This document shows, piece by piece, positions 27,701-37,034 of a stretch of DNA of 64,000 bases. The position numbers and the translations under genes were made by a program. The stretch's first letter is position 1, and the number at the start of each line of letters is the position of its first letter. This DNA comes from Beta vulgaris subsp. vulgaris (lineage: Eukaryota; Streptophyta; Magnoliopsida; Caryophyllales; Amaranthaceae). The stretch lies in NCBI RefSeq assembly GCF_026745355.1, contig NC_079202.1:48914787-48978786 (forward strand), written 5' to 3'. The notes beneath the pieces were generated by a model. The model searched no databases, had not been told where the DNA came from, and saw only the letters and a program-made list of their open reading frames with translations.

Positions 27701-29481
27701 GAATGATTATCCTTAGTTTGTAAGGAAATTTGAAGGACACACCGATATTGGTGCAATATATGTAGATGATCTGACGATGTAATCATTGCAAACTAAGGAT
27801 TAAGGAAGGTTAAATTACTTCCTTGGGGTAGAAATGGGATATCTTCAGGAAAGCATATCCCTCACGCTAACATAGAGTACTTGAAATGTGGTCTCCAAGT
27901 TTTCAAGCCTACTGTCACACCTTTACCACCAAGCTTAAAGTTGAAAGCTGATAAAGTCACATTCAAAATCCTACTAGTCTGTATATATGTGTTATAGGAT
28001 ACTCAACTTCCTCACTGACACTAGACCATATCTAGCTTATACAGTAGAAAGCCCAAGAACACTAGTGCAACAACCCAGGATGTCACACTATGCAACTTTG
28101 GCCTTTGAGGCATGTTCTTAGGTATGTGACAGCCGCAACTCGCCAGCATCATTCTCCATACCACAGATCAAGTGATCAACTCTCATTTGTCTGGTTTAGA
28201 GGTTACATACAAGGCCAAGAAAGCAGCAGCATTAAAAATTACATGGTTGGTCCAACTCCTAGAAGAGTTCAGTTTAAGAAAACCTTGAAGCAAGTTAACT
28301 CCACTTTTACAATCAAGTAGCACTTCACATTACAAAAAATGTTGCGTTTCTTGAAAGAAAGAAACACATAGAGATTGGTTGTCGTTTTACTACCAACAAA
28401 CTACGAAGTTTCGAAAGGCTTCAATACAATCAAATATCTTACTTCATCCCAACTGGCTGATGTATTCACCAAAATTCTGCCTTCTCAGCGAGTCAGACAG
28501 CTCTTCTCCAAGTCAGGCATGACTCAAGGGGGACATTTAACATCTTCCTGAAATTTCAGCTAAGCTGCAACTAACATTCCCACTCTCAATACTTCTAGAT
28601 GTATTAGCAACCAAATTTCTGTTATCATCTACATATTTTGTAATAAAATATTGATTCGCTCAGTTTTACTATTCTTACACACGACGTAATTTTCTCTCTC
28701 AAAACAAATGCATAAACTCAGTTTTAAATCGGAAATATATGCTATTCAGATTAGTTTCTTATTCTACAATATCATCACTATCATTCCATCAACAAGTATC
28801 CACATACTAGACTACAAAACGCAAATTCAGTAGCTAATATATCACAAACAAAAAAACAACACATTCTACAAGAATTAAATCGACAAATCGCCACAAAAAA
28901 ATGGATTAAAAAAATCAACAAAATCGATATTTCAAGCCGGCAAAAAGTATGATGATCAAGAAAAAAAAACCTGCTTCTTTGTTAGGAACAGTAACATAAA
29001 CAACAATGCTTGGCACAGTAGCACTGCTTGCCGCCATTGTTGTCGAATAAAAGCTTCGTGACTGCTCCTTTGATCTGAAACACCAACACAACAAATTCAA
29101 ACCCAAAAAAAAATAACAATTATACAACACAATTACGCCGAATTCACAGCAATCAAATGATAATCATACATAAAATGAAAAAAACCTAGATTGAAGAGTA
29201 ACAATCAAAAGAAAATTACAGTAGAAGAATGAAATTCAGAGATGAAATGGAGGAGAGAGAAAGTACCGAAGGAGAGGAGAGGAGGAGAGAGAGTGAGCGA
29301 AACTTGTTTTGAGAGGAGAAGAGAGAGAAGGGTAGAAATTGGAGAGACCGAAAGTAAGAACACAAATTGCGCCTACGATTGGTAATCTACACCGTACTGT
29401 ATAGGATCGCAACACCGAGGAGAAAGAAAAGGAGGTTCTGGAAGTGGAAGAGCAAAGAGGTGATACTGATACGGATACCAT
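18733..29481 (-). CDS. CUTA: CutA divalent-ion tolerance protein, plastid type, six exons
   Basis: CutA proteins are small homotrimeric copper-binding proteins; the plant form carries an organelle-targeting N-terminus. The minus-strand exons are 29481-29267, 29074-28971, 22804-22742, 19975-19944, 19505-19411 and 18814-18733, all with GT-AG borders and compatible phases, giving about 196 aa. Exon 1 encodes a Ser-rich leader (MVSVSVSPLCSSTSRTSFSF...) with a hydrophobic stretch, consistent with a transit or signal sequence. The CutA core begins at TVPSIVVYVTVPNKEAGKKL and runs through KERLAACVNRVPG, VESVYEWKGE and TEHVKANHEYEVPE to YLEWLKNSTRD. All conserved segments are present, so the gene looks functional. 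It is unusually stretched: intron 2 is about 6.2 kb and contains a decayed copia element in the opposite orientation, and intron 3 contains a Stowaway MITE. An internal ATG (MAASSATVPS) in exon 2 could give an untargeted form. Confidence 0.92.
21153..21416. mobile_element. Stowaway-type MITE in CUTA intron 3
   Basis: The 264-bp element has inverted ends TGTCCTCTGTTTCCTAAAA (left) and CTTCCTCCGTTTCCTCAAAA (right read inward), both followed by matching AGTTTGA words. It is flanked by TA at 21151-21152 and 21417-21418, the Tc1/mariner-Stowaway target duplication. It has no coding capacity. Confidence 0.7.
23494..28790 (+). mobile_element. Degenerate Ty1/copia LTR retrotransposon in CUTA intron 2
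   Basis: The 5' LTR is about 23494-23781 (begins TGTCTAACA, ends CATCA). It is followed directly by TGGTATCACGGC (23782-23793), a variant of the initiator-Met tRNA primer-binding site usual in copia. Polymerase relics follow on the plus strand. An integrase C-terminal end lies around 26680-26740 (PNLHHLKVWSCLCYV). Reverse transcriptase spans 27310-27600 (KDTLEKYKAMLAE, WPLFNLNIN, VYMKVPENVP), with the YVDDL active site near 27758-27772. RNase H lies at about 28080-28510, ending ADVFTKILPSQRVRQLF. A polypurine tract AAGGGGGA (28526-28533) precedes a diverged 3' LTR that ends near 28790. Stops and frameshifts are everywhere and the LTRs differ greatly, so it is an old, dead copy, antisense to the host gene. 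Confidence 0.8.
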
Positions 29482-29704
29482 GTCTATGATTCTCTCATCA
29501 GTGATACTTGAGTCCCAGACTTTATTTTATTGTAGGGTGAAAACTGAAAAGTACTCTATATTTTTTATTTGCTAAACAACGTCCTATAATTTCCTACTAA
29601 CGCCCTAAATATAGTATTTTTATACTGTATTTATATACTTCTCTAAACCCTCCTCTAATTTCAAAAGTTCACTTCCCGCTACACCACCACCACCATCTTC
29701 TTCT
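29482..29704 (-). promoter_or_regulatory. CUTA upstream region
   Basis: Short region between the CUTA start codon and the repeated block to the right. It should contain the core promoter; I could not assign a TATA box with confidence. Confidence 0.35.
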
Positions 29705-31650
29705 AAATGTCATTTGGCCCACGAGGGTTAAACGAAACATGTCATGAATTTGGTCCTTTGGACCATGAGAGTTTGGATCTTAGGATAAAAATTATCATGA
29801 AATTGGATCATATATTGTGTTGAATTTTATAGATTGATCATGTATTGCTAAAATTTATTAGTGATATGTTTTAAAATATACCACAAGTGCACGGTGTCTG
29901 TTTAGCAGAAACTGGCAAATACGGGTCGATCCACAGGGAGAGGAGTTCTACAGATTTATATCAATTATCTAACTACTTCCAGAGAGGAAAATAATTGAGG
30001 AATTAATAACTAGGCTAGAATGAACTAGAACGCAGAAAAATGGGGATTTATCAAATAATTAAACAACTAGGGCAATCGATCGGTCCACCATGCTTATACC
30101 AGTTTAATCAATATAATATAGTTCAATAACATTTGGATTGAGGTTCTAATAAATGAAGTATTTCGTTAATCCTTGGTCAGGCATTAACAACTCCTAGATT
30201 AACATATGCCAGTACGGTCGCTCAACATAATCAAATCTACCTATTGTAATAAGCCTCTAATGAATATGATCTTTCGATTCTAATTCTTATTTGCTAAACA
30301 TAACTCATGATATTGCGCAATTACATGAATAAACAAGTATAACAAATCAATAGGAATTATTCTAATTCAATCCAATTATTGAAGAACATCAAATACAATC
30401 AAAAAGGTATAAACATGGTTTCCCTCTCTAAACCCTAGAAATAGACTACTCACTCATGATGATTTTAAACGCAATAAACATAATCAAAGAATTCATGAAA
30501 TTAAACTAAGTAGAGAAGAATACCAAATGATTGAAGAACGATGGAAAAGGAAATCGACGATCTATATAATCTTCCAATGTAAAAGTTCAACAAAAGTAGA
30601 GAGAATAAACTAAGTGTTTGGCCCTAAAAAACGTAGAAAATAAGATAGGTTCAACGAAAATACTAAAAACCTATTTATAAATACAAAACCGGCTAAAAAA
30701 ACCCGAAAAATCGCGTCCTGAGAGTCCGCCCGGTCGGGCGACGGTGATCACAAACTTACGACGAAGGAAAAATTCCGCCCGGTCGGGCGCGCAAGCGTTT
30801 TTCTTCGTCTGGTCGCCCGGTTGGCCGGGCGAAATGAAGGATGAAAAATGCTAAGTGTTGCAGTTCGCCCGGTCGGGCGCGTAAGCTTTCCTTCCGTTGT
30901 TTTGTTTAGCTGCTAAGTGTGGGATTCCGCCCGGTCGGGCCACACCGCCCGGTCGACCGGGCGGAGGTGTTTCCTTGTCTTTTTCTTCGTGGAATCCAAC
31001 CGAAACGCTCATGCGGTCTTCCGGATACGCCTTGGACCTTGTGTGACTGCTAGACTTCCGTGTTGCGACTCCGATAAAGGTACAAAGCGCCAAATCCGCA
31101 TCAAAACCTGCAAAACACGACAAGAACTCCAAACACATCAAATCCACAAGAAAAGAGCTCGAAAGAGCCCAAATCAACTATCAAAATTAAGGGAATTAGA
31201 GTAAATAATCGATGAATAATGAATACATCAATTAGCAAGTTAGGAGAGTTAGCGAATGTTATATATTGGTATTTTGTTTGATTGAGAAGTTTGTCTTGTT
31301 GTAGAATGATGTGCTTCTTTTGCTGGTTGCTCTCGAAGAGAAATAGATGTTGTACATGTAATTTCATCTGAAAATTACTCTGCATTTTCATTTCACACTA
31401 TACATTTAATAAATGTCATTTGGCCCACGAGGGTTAAACGAAACATGTCATGAGTTTGGCACTTTGGGTCATAAGGGTTTGGCTAAAAGATTTTGCATCT
31501 TAGGATAAAAATTATCATAAGATTGGATCATATACTATGACAAATTTTATAGATTGATCATGTATTGCTATAATTTATGAGCAAGTTAGGGGAGTGAGCA
31601 AAATTAATGAGAGTTTGACAAGCGGTATTTTTTGGTTGGATTATTTTTAG
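29705..31650. repeat. Tandem duplication, first copy split by a solo LTR
   Basis: A unit starting AAATGTCATTTGGCCCACGA occurs at 29705-29861 and again at 31411-31590, with high similarity through TAGATTGATCATGTATTGCT. The continuation of copy 1 (TTAGCAAGTTAGGAGAGTTA) reappears at 31232 on the other side of the inserted solo LTR and matches the continuation of copy 2 at about 31580-31645. Copy 1 was therefore complete before the LTR element landed in it. I do not recognise the repeated unit. Confidence 0.7.
29862..31230 (+). mobile_element. Solo LTR (1.37 kb) with GC-rich palindromes
   Basis: The segment starts TGATATGT and ends ACATCA (TG...CA) and is flanked by the 5-bp duplication ATTAG at 29857-29861 and 31231-31235, the mark of an LTR retroelement insertion. 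Its left part (CACAAGTGCACGG..., CGGGTCGATCCACAGGGAG) resembles LTR starts common in plant Ty3/gypsy or large non-autonomous elements. No second LTR, primer site or gag-pol follows, so it is a solo LTR left by recombination. Positions 30727-30963 hold six copies of a CGCCCGG-centre-CCGGGCG palindrome. Strand is assigned by the assumed LTR polarity and is uncertain. Confidence 0.75.
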
Positions 31651-31662
31651 CATTTGGACGTA

Positions 31663-32160
31663 CTTCCTCCGTTAATTCTTTTACTTGCAACATTTTGACT
31701 TTTATGTTTGTTGATATACAACTTTGATCTTTAATATCTCTTATATATTTGTGAAATTATAGTTGAAATCTGGTACGTATATATTGAGATAAATCCACCA
31801 ACTTACATGCTGAAATTTGTATTGTACTCCCTCTGTTTTTTTTTATCTTTCTCACTTGGAATCTTGACACTATTCATGCATAGAGAGAATCTTCTCAAAT
31901 GTTCTCAATTTATAAGAAAAAACATAGTCATGTGGGGTCTTGTTTGATTCGTCTCAATTAGTATTTTATTAATATTCAATCGTTATAATTTTTACTAATA
32001 TATAATGAAAGATATTTAAGTTTTAAAACGTGCATTGGAAGACGCGCATAAGAAAGTGAGAATGATAAAAAAAACAGAGGGAGTATATCATAAATTTTTT
32101 GTCAAAGTACATGAATAGCGTAAAAGTCAAAATATTACAAGTTAAAAAGAACGAGGTAAG
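31663..32160. mobile_element. Stowaway MITE, outer element of a nested pair
   Basis: The ends read CTTCCTCCGTTAATTCTTTT and (right end inward) CTTACCTCGTTCTTTTTAAC. They continue into matching ACATTTTGACTTTTA and ATATTTTGACTTTTA words. TA dinucleotides at 31661-31662 and 32161-32162 flank it. Removing the inner MITE leaves about 239 bp, a normal Stowaway size. Confidence 0.7.
31827..32083. mobile_element. Stowaway MITE inserted inside another Stowaway
   Basis: 257 bp with inverted ends CTCCCTCTGTTTTTTTTTAT and CTCCCTCTGTTTTTTTTATC, flanked by TA at 31825-31826 and 32084-32085. The ends are nearly identical to each other, so it is younger than the surrounding Stowaway element whose middle it occupies. 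Confidence 0.85.
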
Positions 32161-32210
32161 TATAAATTATGTATGAATTTTCATGCTTATTATAGTTCAT
32201 ATGTAAAATA

Positions 32211-32513
32211 CTAGCCTTTATATGCACGCGATGCATGCAAAACATGTAGATTAAATTAATTGTGTTATTACATCTAAAATAAGAGAATTTTAAATTTTTA
32301 ATCCATTTGTCCCACTAAATCAGGGAGTTTTAGATTTTTCCAAAAATCTAGTGAATAGGTAAGTAACTGATTGTGTCATAAAATTTCGTTGTTTTATCTT
32401 TGTTGTGTCTTTCTTATCTTTTTTTTTTTAGTTTTTCTAATATTAGGTAGTTACGTCATTTTTTTCCTTTTTAAATTTTTTCGTGTCCCACCCATGTTGC
32501 CTTATATAATAGA
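32211..32513 (-). mobile_element. Short non-autonomous Helitron (303 bp)
   Basis: Read on the minus strand, it begins TCTATTATATAAGGCAAC (the usual TC start, preceded by A) and ends with an imperfect hairpin (32239-32223, 7-bp arms around GAT) followed by TATAAAGG and CTAG, then T. These are the hallmarks of a Helitron inserted between A and T: 5' TC, 3' hairpin plus CTRR, no target duplication. It has no coding capacity. Confidence 0.7.
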
Positions 32514-33578
32514 TATTAAATTTAAATAATGATTTTAATTAATGATTATATGAATTGTAGATAGGGCTGATAAGTTCTGATAAATTAAGTTGTGTGCTAG
32601 TAAGTTTACTTAGGTTTATTGTAAGGTCAATATGGGCTATCCATGGTCATTTCACAAATTGCTATGAAGTTCTAGTAAGCCAATAGGTTTGGATAAATTA
32701 AGACATGTTAGATTATTTAAGTTTAGGACATATAAGTTTAGATCTTAGACCTTTTAAAAGTTGGAGTTCAAACACTATTCAAATGAATAGTGTTCTGAGT
32801 CACAAAATGGTGAAATTCACTATTCCTTTTGGTGTCATGTGCTGCTCACATGTTCTATCTAAGTTGCATGGCACGCATCAGGCACGTGGTTGCTGGCTTC
32901 TCATTCTCGCAGGTTCTCTAATTTTCCCGCACCAATTTTTTCCGATGTTCTTCGCTTCTCTTTCTTCTCCACTTCTAATCTCTCACACTCACAACTCCAC
33001 AAATCTACAAATCTACAATCTACAATCTACATCTACAAATCTACAAATCTACAAAATGGTGAAATTAACTATTCCTTTTGGGTTTCAATGTTTGCTGTTG
33101 AGTTTTTGGTTCTCTCGGATTTCTGGGTGTTCTCAAGCAAGACGCTGGCGGTGTGTTCGGTGTGCAGGTGAAATGGAGCTCGAATTGTGTTTAAATGGTC
33201 AGTTATACAATCGCTAATTGTTTAGTGCTGATTGTTAAACCATCTCAATTATAGTTCGATAATTTTGTTCACTATTTATGATCTTCTGGTGGGGGGAGGA
33301 ATTAATTTTGCATTATTAGTTTAATTCCGTATTTCCGTATGTCTCATAATTATTATAATTACACTTATTATAATTATAATTATTAGAATTATTAGTTTAG
33401 TTTTGTTTTTCAAATAATCATGAATTTAATTTGCGCTGGGGAGGTGGCACAGCAGGACTTCAGTTAGCTGGTAATTGTTCCCCTTGTGTTCTAACCAGAT
33501 TCTAACTAGGCAAAAAGCGAATTAGTTCCTCATTTTGAGGGTGAGGCCATACCAGGGCAAAAGGTTGTAGTACAATGC
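32514..33578. other. Anonymous region with a duplicated ATG-containing word
   Basis: Two copies of AAAATGGTGAAATTNACTATTCCTTTTGG-like sequence (about 32804 and 33053) both read MVK.TIPFG, about 248 bp apart. The second follows a short tandem array of CTACAAAT words (33000-33050). An open frame spans both (32705-33217), but the predicted protein is unlike any family I know and is partly repeat-encoded. An AG-GT pair near 33164-33170 might be a donor. It could be a decayed gene start. Confidence 0.3.
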
Positions 33579-33637
33579 TCTCTATATTAAAATTTTAAAA
33601 AAACCACTGCCCTAGGGTTTCATCTTTCTTGCTCCAC

Positions 33638-33645
33638 TATAAATA
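33638..33645 (+). promoter_or_regulatory. TATA box for the 35.2-kb gene
   Basis: TATAAATA lies about 30 bp before a C/T-rich leader (CTTGGTCTGTGTCTTCTTCC). A donor-like GTG/GTAGGT near 33716 and an acceptor AACAG just before the start codon region (35145) suggest a 1.4-kb intron in the 5' untranslated region. Inferred from sequence only. Confidence 0.5.
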
Positions 33646-33716
33646 GCTCACTTTAGAACAAGCTGCCTCTTGGTCTGTGTCTTCTTCCTCACAGCTTGAA
33701 ATTTCGTTTGAAAGTG

Positions 33717-35145
33717 GTAGGTCATTGCTCTACCTTTTCTTTCTACTAGCAACATTCTATGGCTGAGCATTGCTATTGCTTCTGATTATCTAATCATCTA
33801 ATCATCAAGTCAACATACACGCAGACAAATTTGAACTTGGCTCAAGCACACAAACAAATAGAACTTGGCACAATAAATTAATGGATACTCTTGGACAAAC
33901 GAACTAATGTGTATAAAATGATCAAACTTTATTAGCTAATTACAAAACTGACAAGAAACTAGCAAAATATATGCACATGTGTGTCAGTTGAATCAAACTT
34001 CCCAAGATTTGGCTTCCATAGACTCTGTTTTTCTTTGTGTTTGACTTCTATAGACTGTGTTTTTCTTTGTATATGATATTTGAGTTGCATAGATTGTGTT
34101 TTTCTTTGTATTCAATTTAAAGAGGGATGAAATGACAGATGCTGTTTGCATTCTGGTTATTGTTTGCTATTTCATGCTGTTCTCCTTTCCTAAGGAATTA
34201 GATTAGGAGACTCAATTATCTAATGTTTTGCGCTTTTCAAAAACAGCTTTCCCGACCTTGGAGGTGTTGGTGTGGAAAATCCTCTTAGTATATGTTTTTT
34301 CTTTGCTTGGTCAGTTATCTAAGCTTGCTAACAAACCATCTGCTGCATGTTTCCTCCGTTTTAAAAACAGCCTTCCCGACCTTAGGAGTGTTGGTGTGAA
34401 AAATCCTTTTAGTATAATGTGTTTGTTTGCTTGTTGCGTTATGTATTACCATGCTTCCTATGTTTCTTTGTTGTTCAACAATCATATAGCCAGTGTGTAT
34501 GTTTGATTGGTCAGTCAATGATCATGTAGCCAGTATGTGGAGTGCTCTAGGTTAGAGGTCTAAAAAGTGCATGCTCTCTTGGTTTAGACAGGATGCTATA
34601 ACATGGCCAATTGCTTACAGTTTTTTTTCGCTTTGTAAACTAACAACCTTTGTTTTTAACTGTAGGGTCCTATCTGATCTCCGTATATCAGCTGTAGCTA
34701 AACTGCAAGGCAATTCCTGGTAATTGCTTGCTTCATACGCAGTATTTTCCTCCTCTTAACAAGCTGTAGTTGTGTGGTCAATATTATTTGTTCACCGTAC
34801 TTTGGTGAAGCTTGTGTGCTGTTGTGGTGGTATTTCGTTGGCTTGTTGTTCTGCTTATTAGGTAGCTTCGATGCTACTTTCCATTCGTTGTTTGTTGTGC
34901 ATCATTTTAATATTGATACCTTGGAATTAGAATGTCAGTCTTAGAGAGAGTATCAGAAGTAGTTGTTTTTGCTACCTTAGGACATATGGTAGAACCTTAT
35001 TTTCCAGATTAGTCACAATTGACTCTTAACATGTGATTTGGTCGGGATGTAGGAAGAGTTTAGAATGTAACGCTGTGGCTTTTCTAGTATGGTTGTTGTG
35101 CGTGAACGCCATCTGTAGTAAATTCCATTGTTTTATCTTAACAGG
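33717..35145 (+). other. Probable 5'-UTR intron with an internal duplication
   Basis: No coding potential. A segment of about 60 bp (CAGCTTTCCCGACCTTGGAG and on) at about 34243 recurs at about 34367 (period near 124 bp), including a shared GTGTTGGTGTG and AAATCC word. The open frame 34228-34506 reflects this duplication. Confidence 0.4.
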
Positions 35146-35153
35146 TTTTAAGC

Positions 35154-36134
35154 ATGTCGCTCAGTTCAATGCGCATCCCATTCCAGCCTCTGCTAAAGCA
35201 GATTACTGAATGCCTGAGCTTCCAGGTCCCTGCCTATGGTGTTCTAGACTCATCTAAGAACAACGCTTGTGTAGCTGTGAGGCCGGAGTGTGGCCCGATT
35301 GCTTATGTGTATGTTGGTGGTGAGGCTACTACCTTAGATGAATCGTGCGACAGAGCTGCTGAGAAAGCTGTGCATGACCTCATTAGTAAATATGGTGTCC
35401 ATGTTGAGGACTTCACAGCTGGGAAAAAACGCATGTTTGATAGATGTGGCCACCTTTATAGACTTAAGAGGGTTGAACTAGAAGGTGTTGAGAAAGGGTT
35501 CCCTTCAGGGATGCCATTAGAAGTTGAACACCTAAATGCTTCCAGTTCTGTTTGGCACACTACACTTGACTACATGAGTGTCTTACCTATGGTGGTCAAG
35601 CACACTCAAGCTCTGTTAACTCCATTAGAAAGCATATGCTTTGTTGGTGTTAAGCACACTTCGTGGCAGACAATTACATGCCCTCACAGTGCACATGGAA
35701 CAACATGTATCTTTGGAAATGCCTGTGCTTCGTTGGCTGAATCCAAACAAAGTGTTGCAAAGAAGGCAATCACTTTTATGATGCATACATATAACTTTTC
35801 TATAATTGATGCTAACTACAAAGCTGCTGACTACACATCTATTCTGTGTGCTCTTGAAAGAGAAAGCTACTTAACTACCAAAGAGCGTGTGCTAAACATC
35901 CAAGAACCTATACAGCCTAGCCCTCTGGTTGTGGATCAAGATTGCTTGACTCCGCGCGGCAAACAATTCCAGATACCTACGATGGTATCACCTCCTTTCC
36001 CACCTAAGAAGCGTAAAGCCAGGTCATCATTCGGCAGCGTGCCAAGTACTAGCAAAAACTCTGCAGTCCCTCTCCTTTGTATTCCCTCTGAGCTTGAAAC
36101 TGTTATGAAGCGCATCAAGAAAGATGGATGCTAG
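35154..36134 (+). CDS. Protein with two dsRNA-binding-like segments, Helitron passenger or accessory
   Basis: A single coding exon of 326 aa, start ATG just after an AACAG acceptor, stop TAG. I do not know this protein as a named family. Two segments have the look of the C-terminal half of a double-stranded-RNA-binding domain: beta strands followed by an Ala/Lys helix. The first is residues about 35-80 (IAYVYVGGEATT then DRAAEKAVHDLISKYGV), the second about 155-215 (ESICFVGVKH then SKQSVAKKAITFMMHTYNF). A basic motif PPKKRKAR near residue 285 is a likely nuclear localisation signal. The C-terminus is basic (MKRIKKDG). There are no internal stops, and codon use looks normal. It lies 2.3 kb upstream of the Rep/helicase, same strand, within the putative Helitron, so it may be a captured host gene or an accessory acting on nucleic acid. 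Function is inference from fold-like patterns only. Confidence 0.6.
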   Translation: MSLSSMRIPFQPLLKQITECLSFQVPAYGVLDSSKNNACVAVRPECGPIAYVYVGGEATTLDESCDRAAEKAVHDLISKYGVHVEDFTAGKKRMFDRCGHLYRLKRVELEGVEKGFPSGMPLEVEHLNASSSVWHTTLDYMSVLPMVVKHTQALLTPLESICFVGVKHTSWQTITCPHSAHGTTCIFGNACASLAESKQSVAKKAITFMMHTYNFSIIDANYKAADYTSILCALERESYLTTKERVLNIQEPIQPSPLVVDQDCLTPRGKQFQIPTMVSPPFPPKKRKARSSFGSVPSTSKNSAVPLLCIPSELETVMKRIKKDGC

Positions 36135-36949
36135 GCCTCTCAGCTGTCTATGTTGTTAGGAATTAGTTTAAATGGGTGCTTGTACTTGCTCTTTTGTATT
36201 AGGGAAAGGAACTCATGTTTTATGCTTGCCACTTTAACAGTTGCTTAGAGACATGTCTTAGTCTTTGCCACTATGTTAGTTATGGCTGCTTAAGAAGCAT
36301 ATGTATTTTCTTGTAATATGTAATTTAGTCCGTGTGGCTTACATGGGTTGTATTATATTTTGCGGATTTCTATGTGAGTAATGGGAATCTTATCTATAGT
36401 ATTGTTCTTTTCTTCATTGCTCCTTTTGTTCTCAGTTTAAGTTGCCTACATAGTACAAAGTTTGTCTTGCTCATAATCCCAAGTGAGTGTGATTAGCATT
36501 CGAAGTTGGAGTTCTTGATACATTACGCTTTCCTATGCAGTGATCAAGTACTTAAGCATAACACCTCTTGCCTAAAAATACAGTGACTCATTAGTTCACT
36601 TTAATCACAGTTTGCACGACTTAAAACTTACACGAACCAAATCTCTTCATGTAATCACCCCACAGACAACGCAAGTTTCGCAGAGGCGTGGTAGATCTGA
36701 TTACACTGTCCAATTTGGCACGTGCAGAAACATACTCCCAAAATCTTTTAAATCCTGCATAAAAAAAAAACTCCGATCTAGGCTAAGCCGGTTTGTAGAA
36801 CCATATTCTTGTGTACATGAGAAAACCAGGTTACAATTGTTATGTTTATTTATGTGGAAATCAATCTAGCTATTCATTATCTATCTTCGCATTGCCATAC
36901 TTTTGATTTAATAATGATCCTGTTTCTCTGTGGTATTTCACAAATGCAG
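36135..36949 (+). other. 3' flank of the 35.2-kb gene, no supported ORF
   Basis: T-rich sequence typical of a plant 3' untranslated region follows the stop. The open frame at 36612-36869 has no recognisable content. Confidence 0.4.
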
Positions 36950-37034
36950 GTGTGCTCTTTTCCAGCTTGGCAACGATGCAGCTCTCCATCACGATGTCAC
37001 CTTCGCTCTAATCGACTATAGGAGCCATTACTAT
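36950..37034 (+). other. Exon-like island
   Basis: After an AATGCAG acceptor-like sequence, a GC-richer stretch reads CALFQLGNDAALHHDV and continues to RSHYYG before a GTATTTC donor-like word. It could be an upstream exon of the Rep/helicase gene or a non-coding leader exon. I do not recognise the peptide. Confidence 0.3.

Noticed and set aside
23494..28790. Intact copia polyprotein
   Set aside because: Family motifs are recognisable, but stops and frameshifts occur throughout; it is a relic.
30727..30963. CRISPR-like array of GC palindromes
   Set aside because: Spacing is irregular, units vary, and it lies in a plant solo LTR; there is no CRISPR context.
32705..33217. 170-aa ORF
   Set aside because: Part of it is the CTACAAAT array and duplicated word; no family resemblance.
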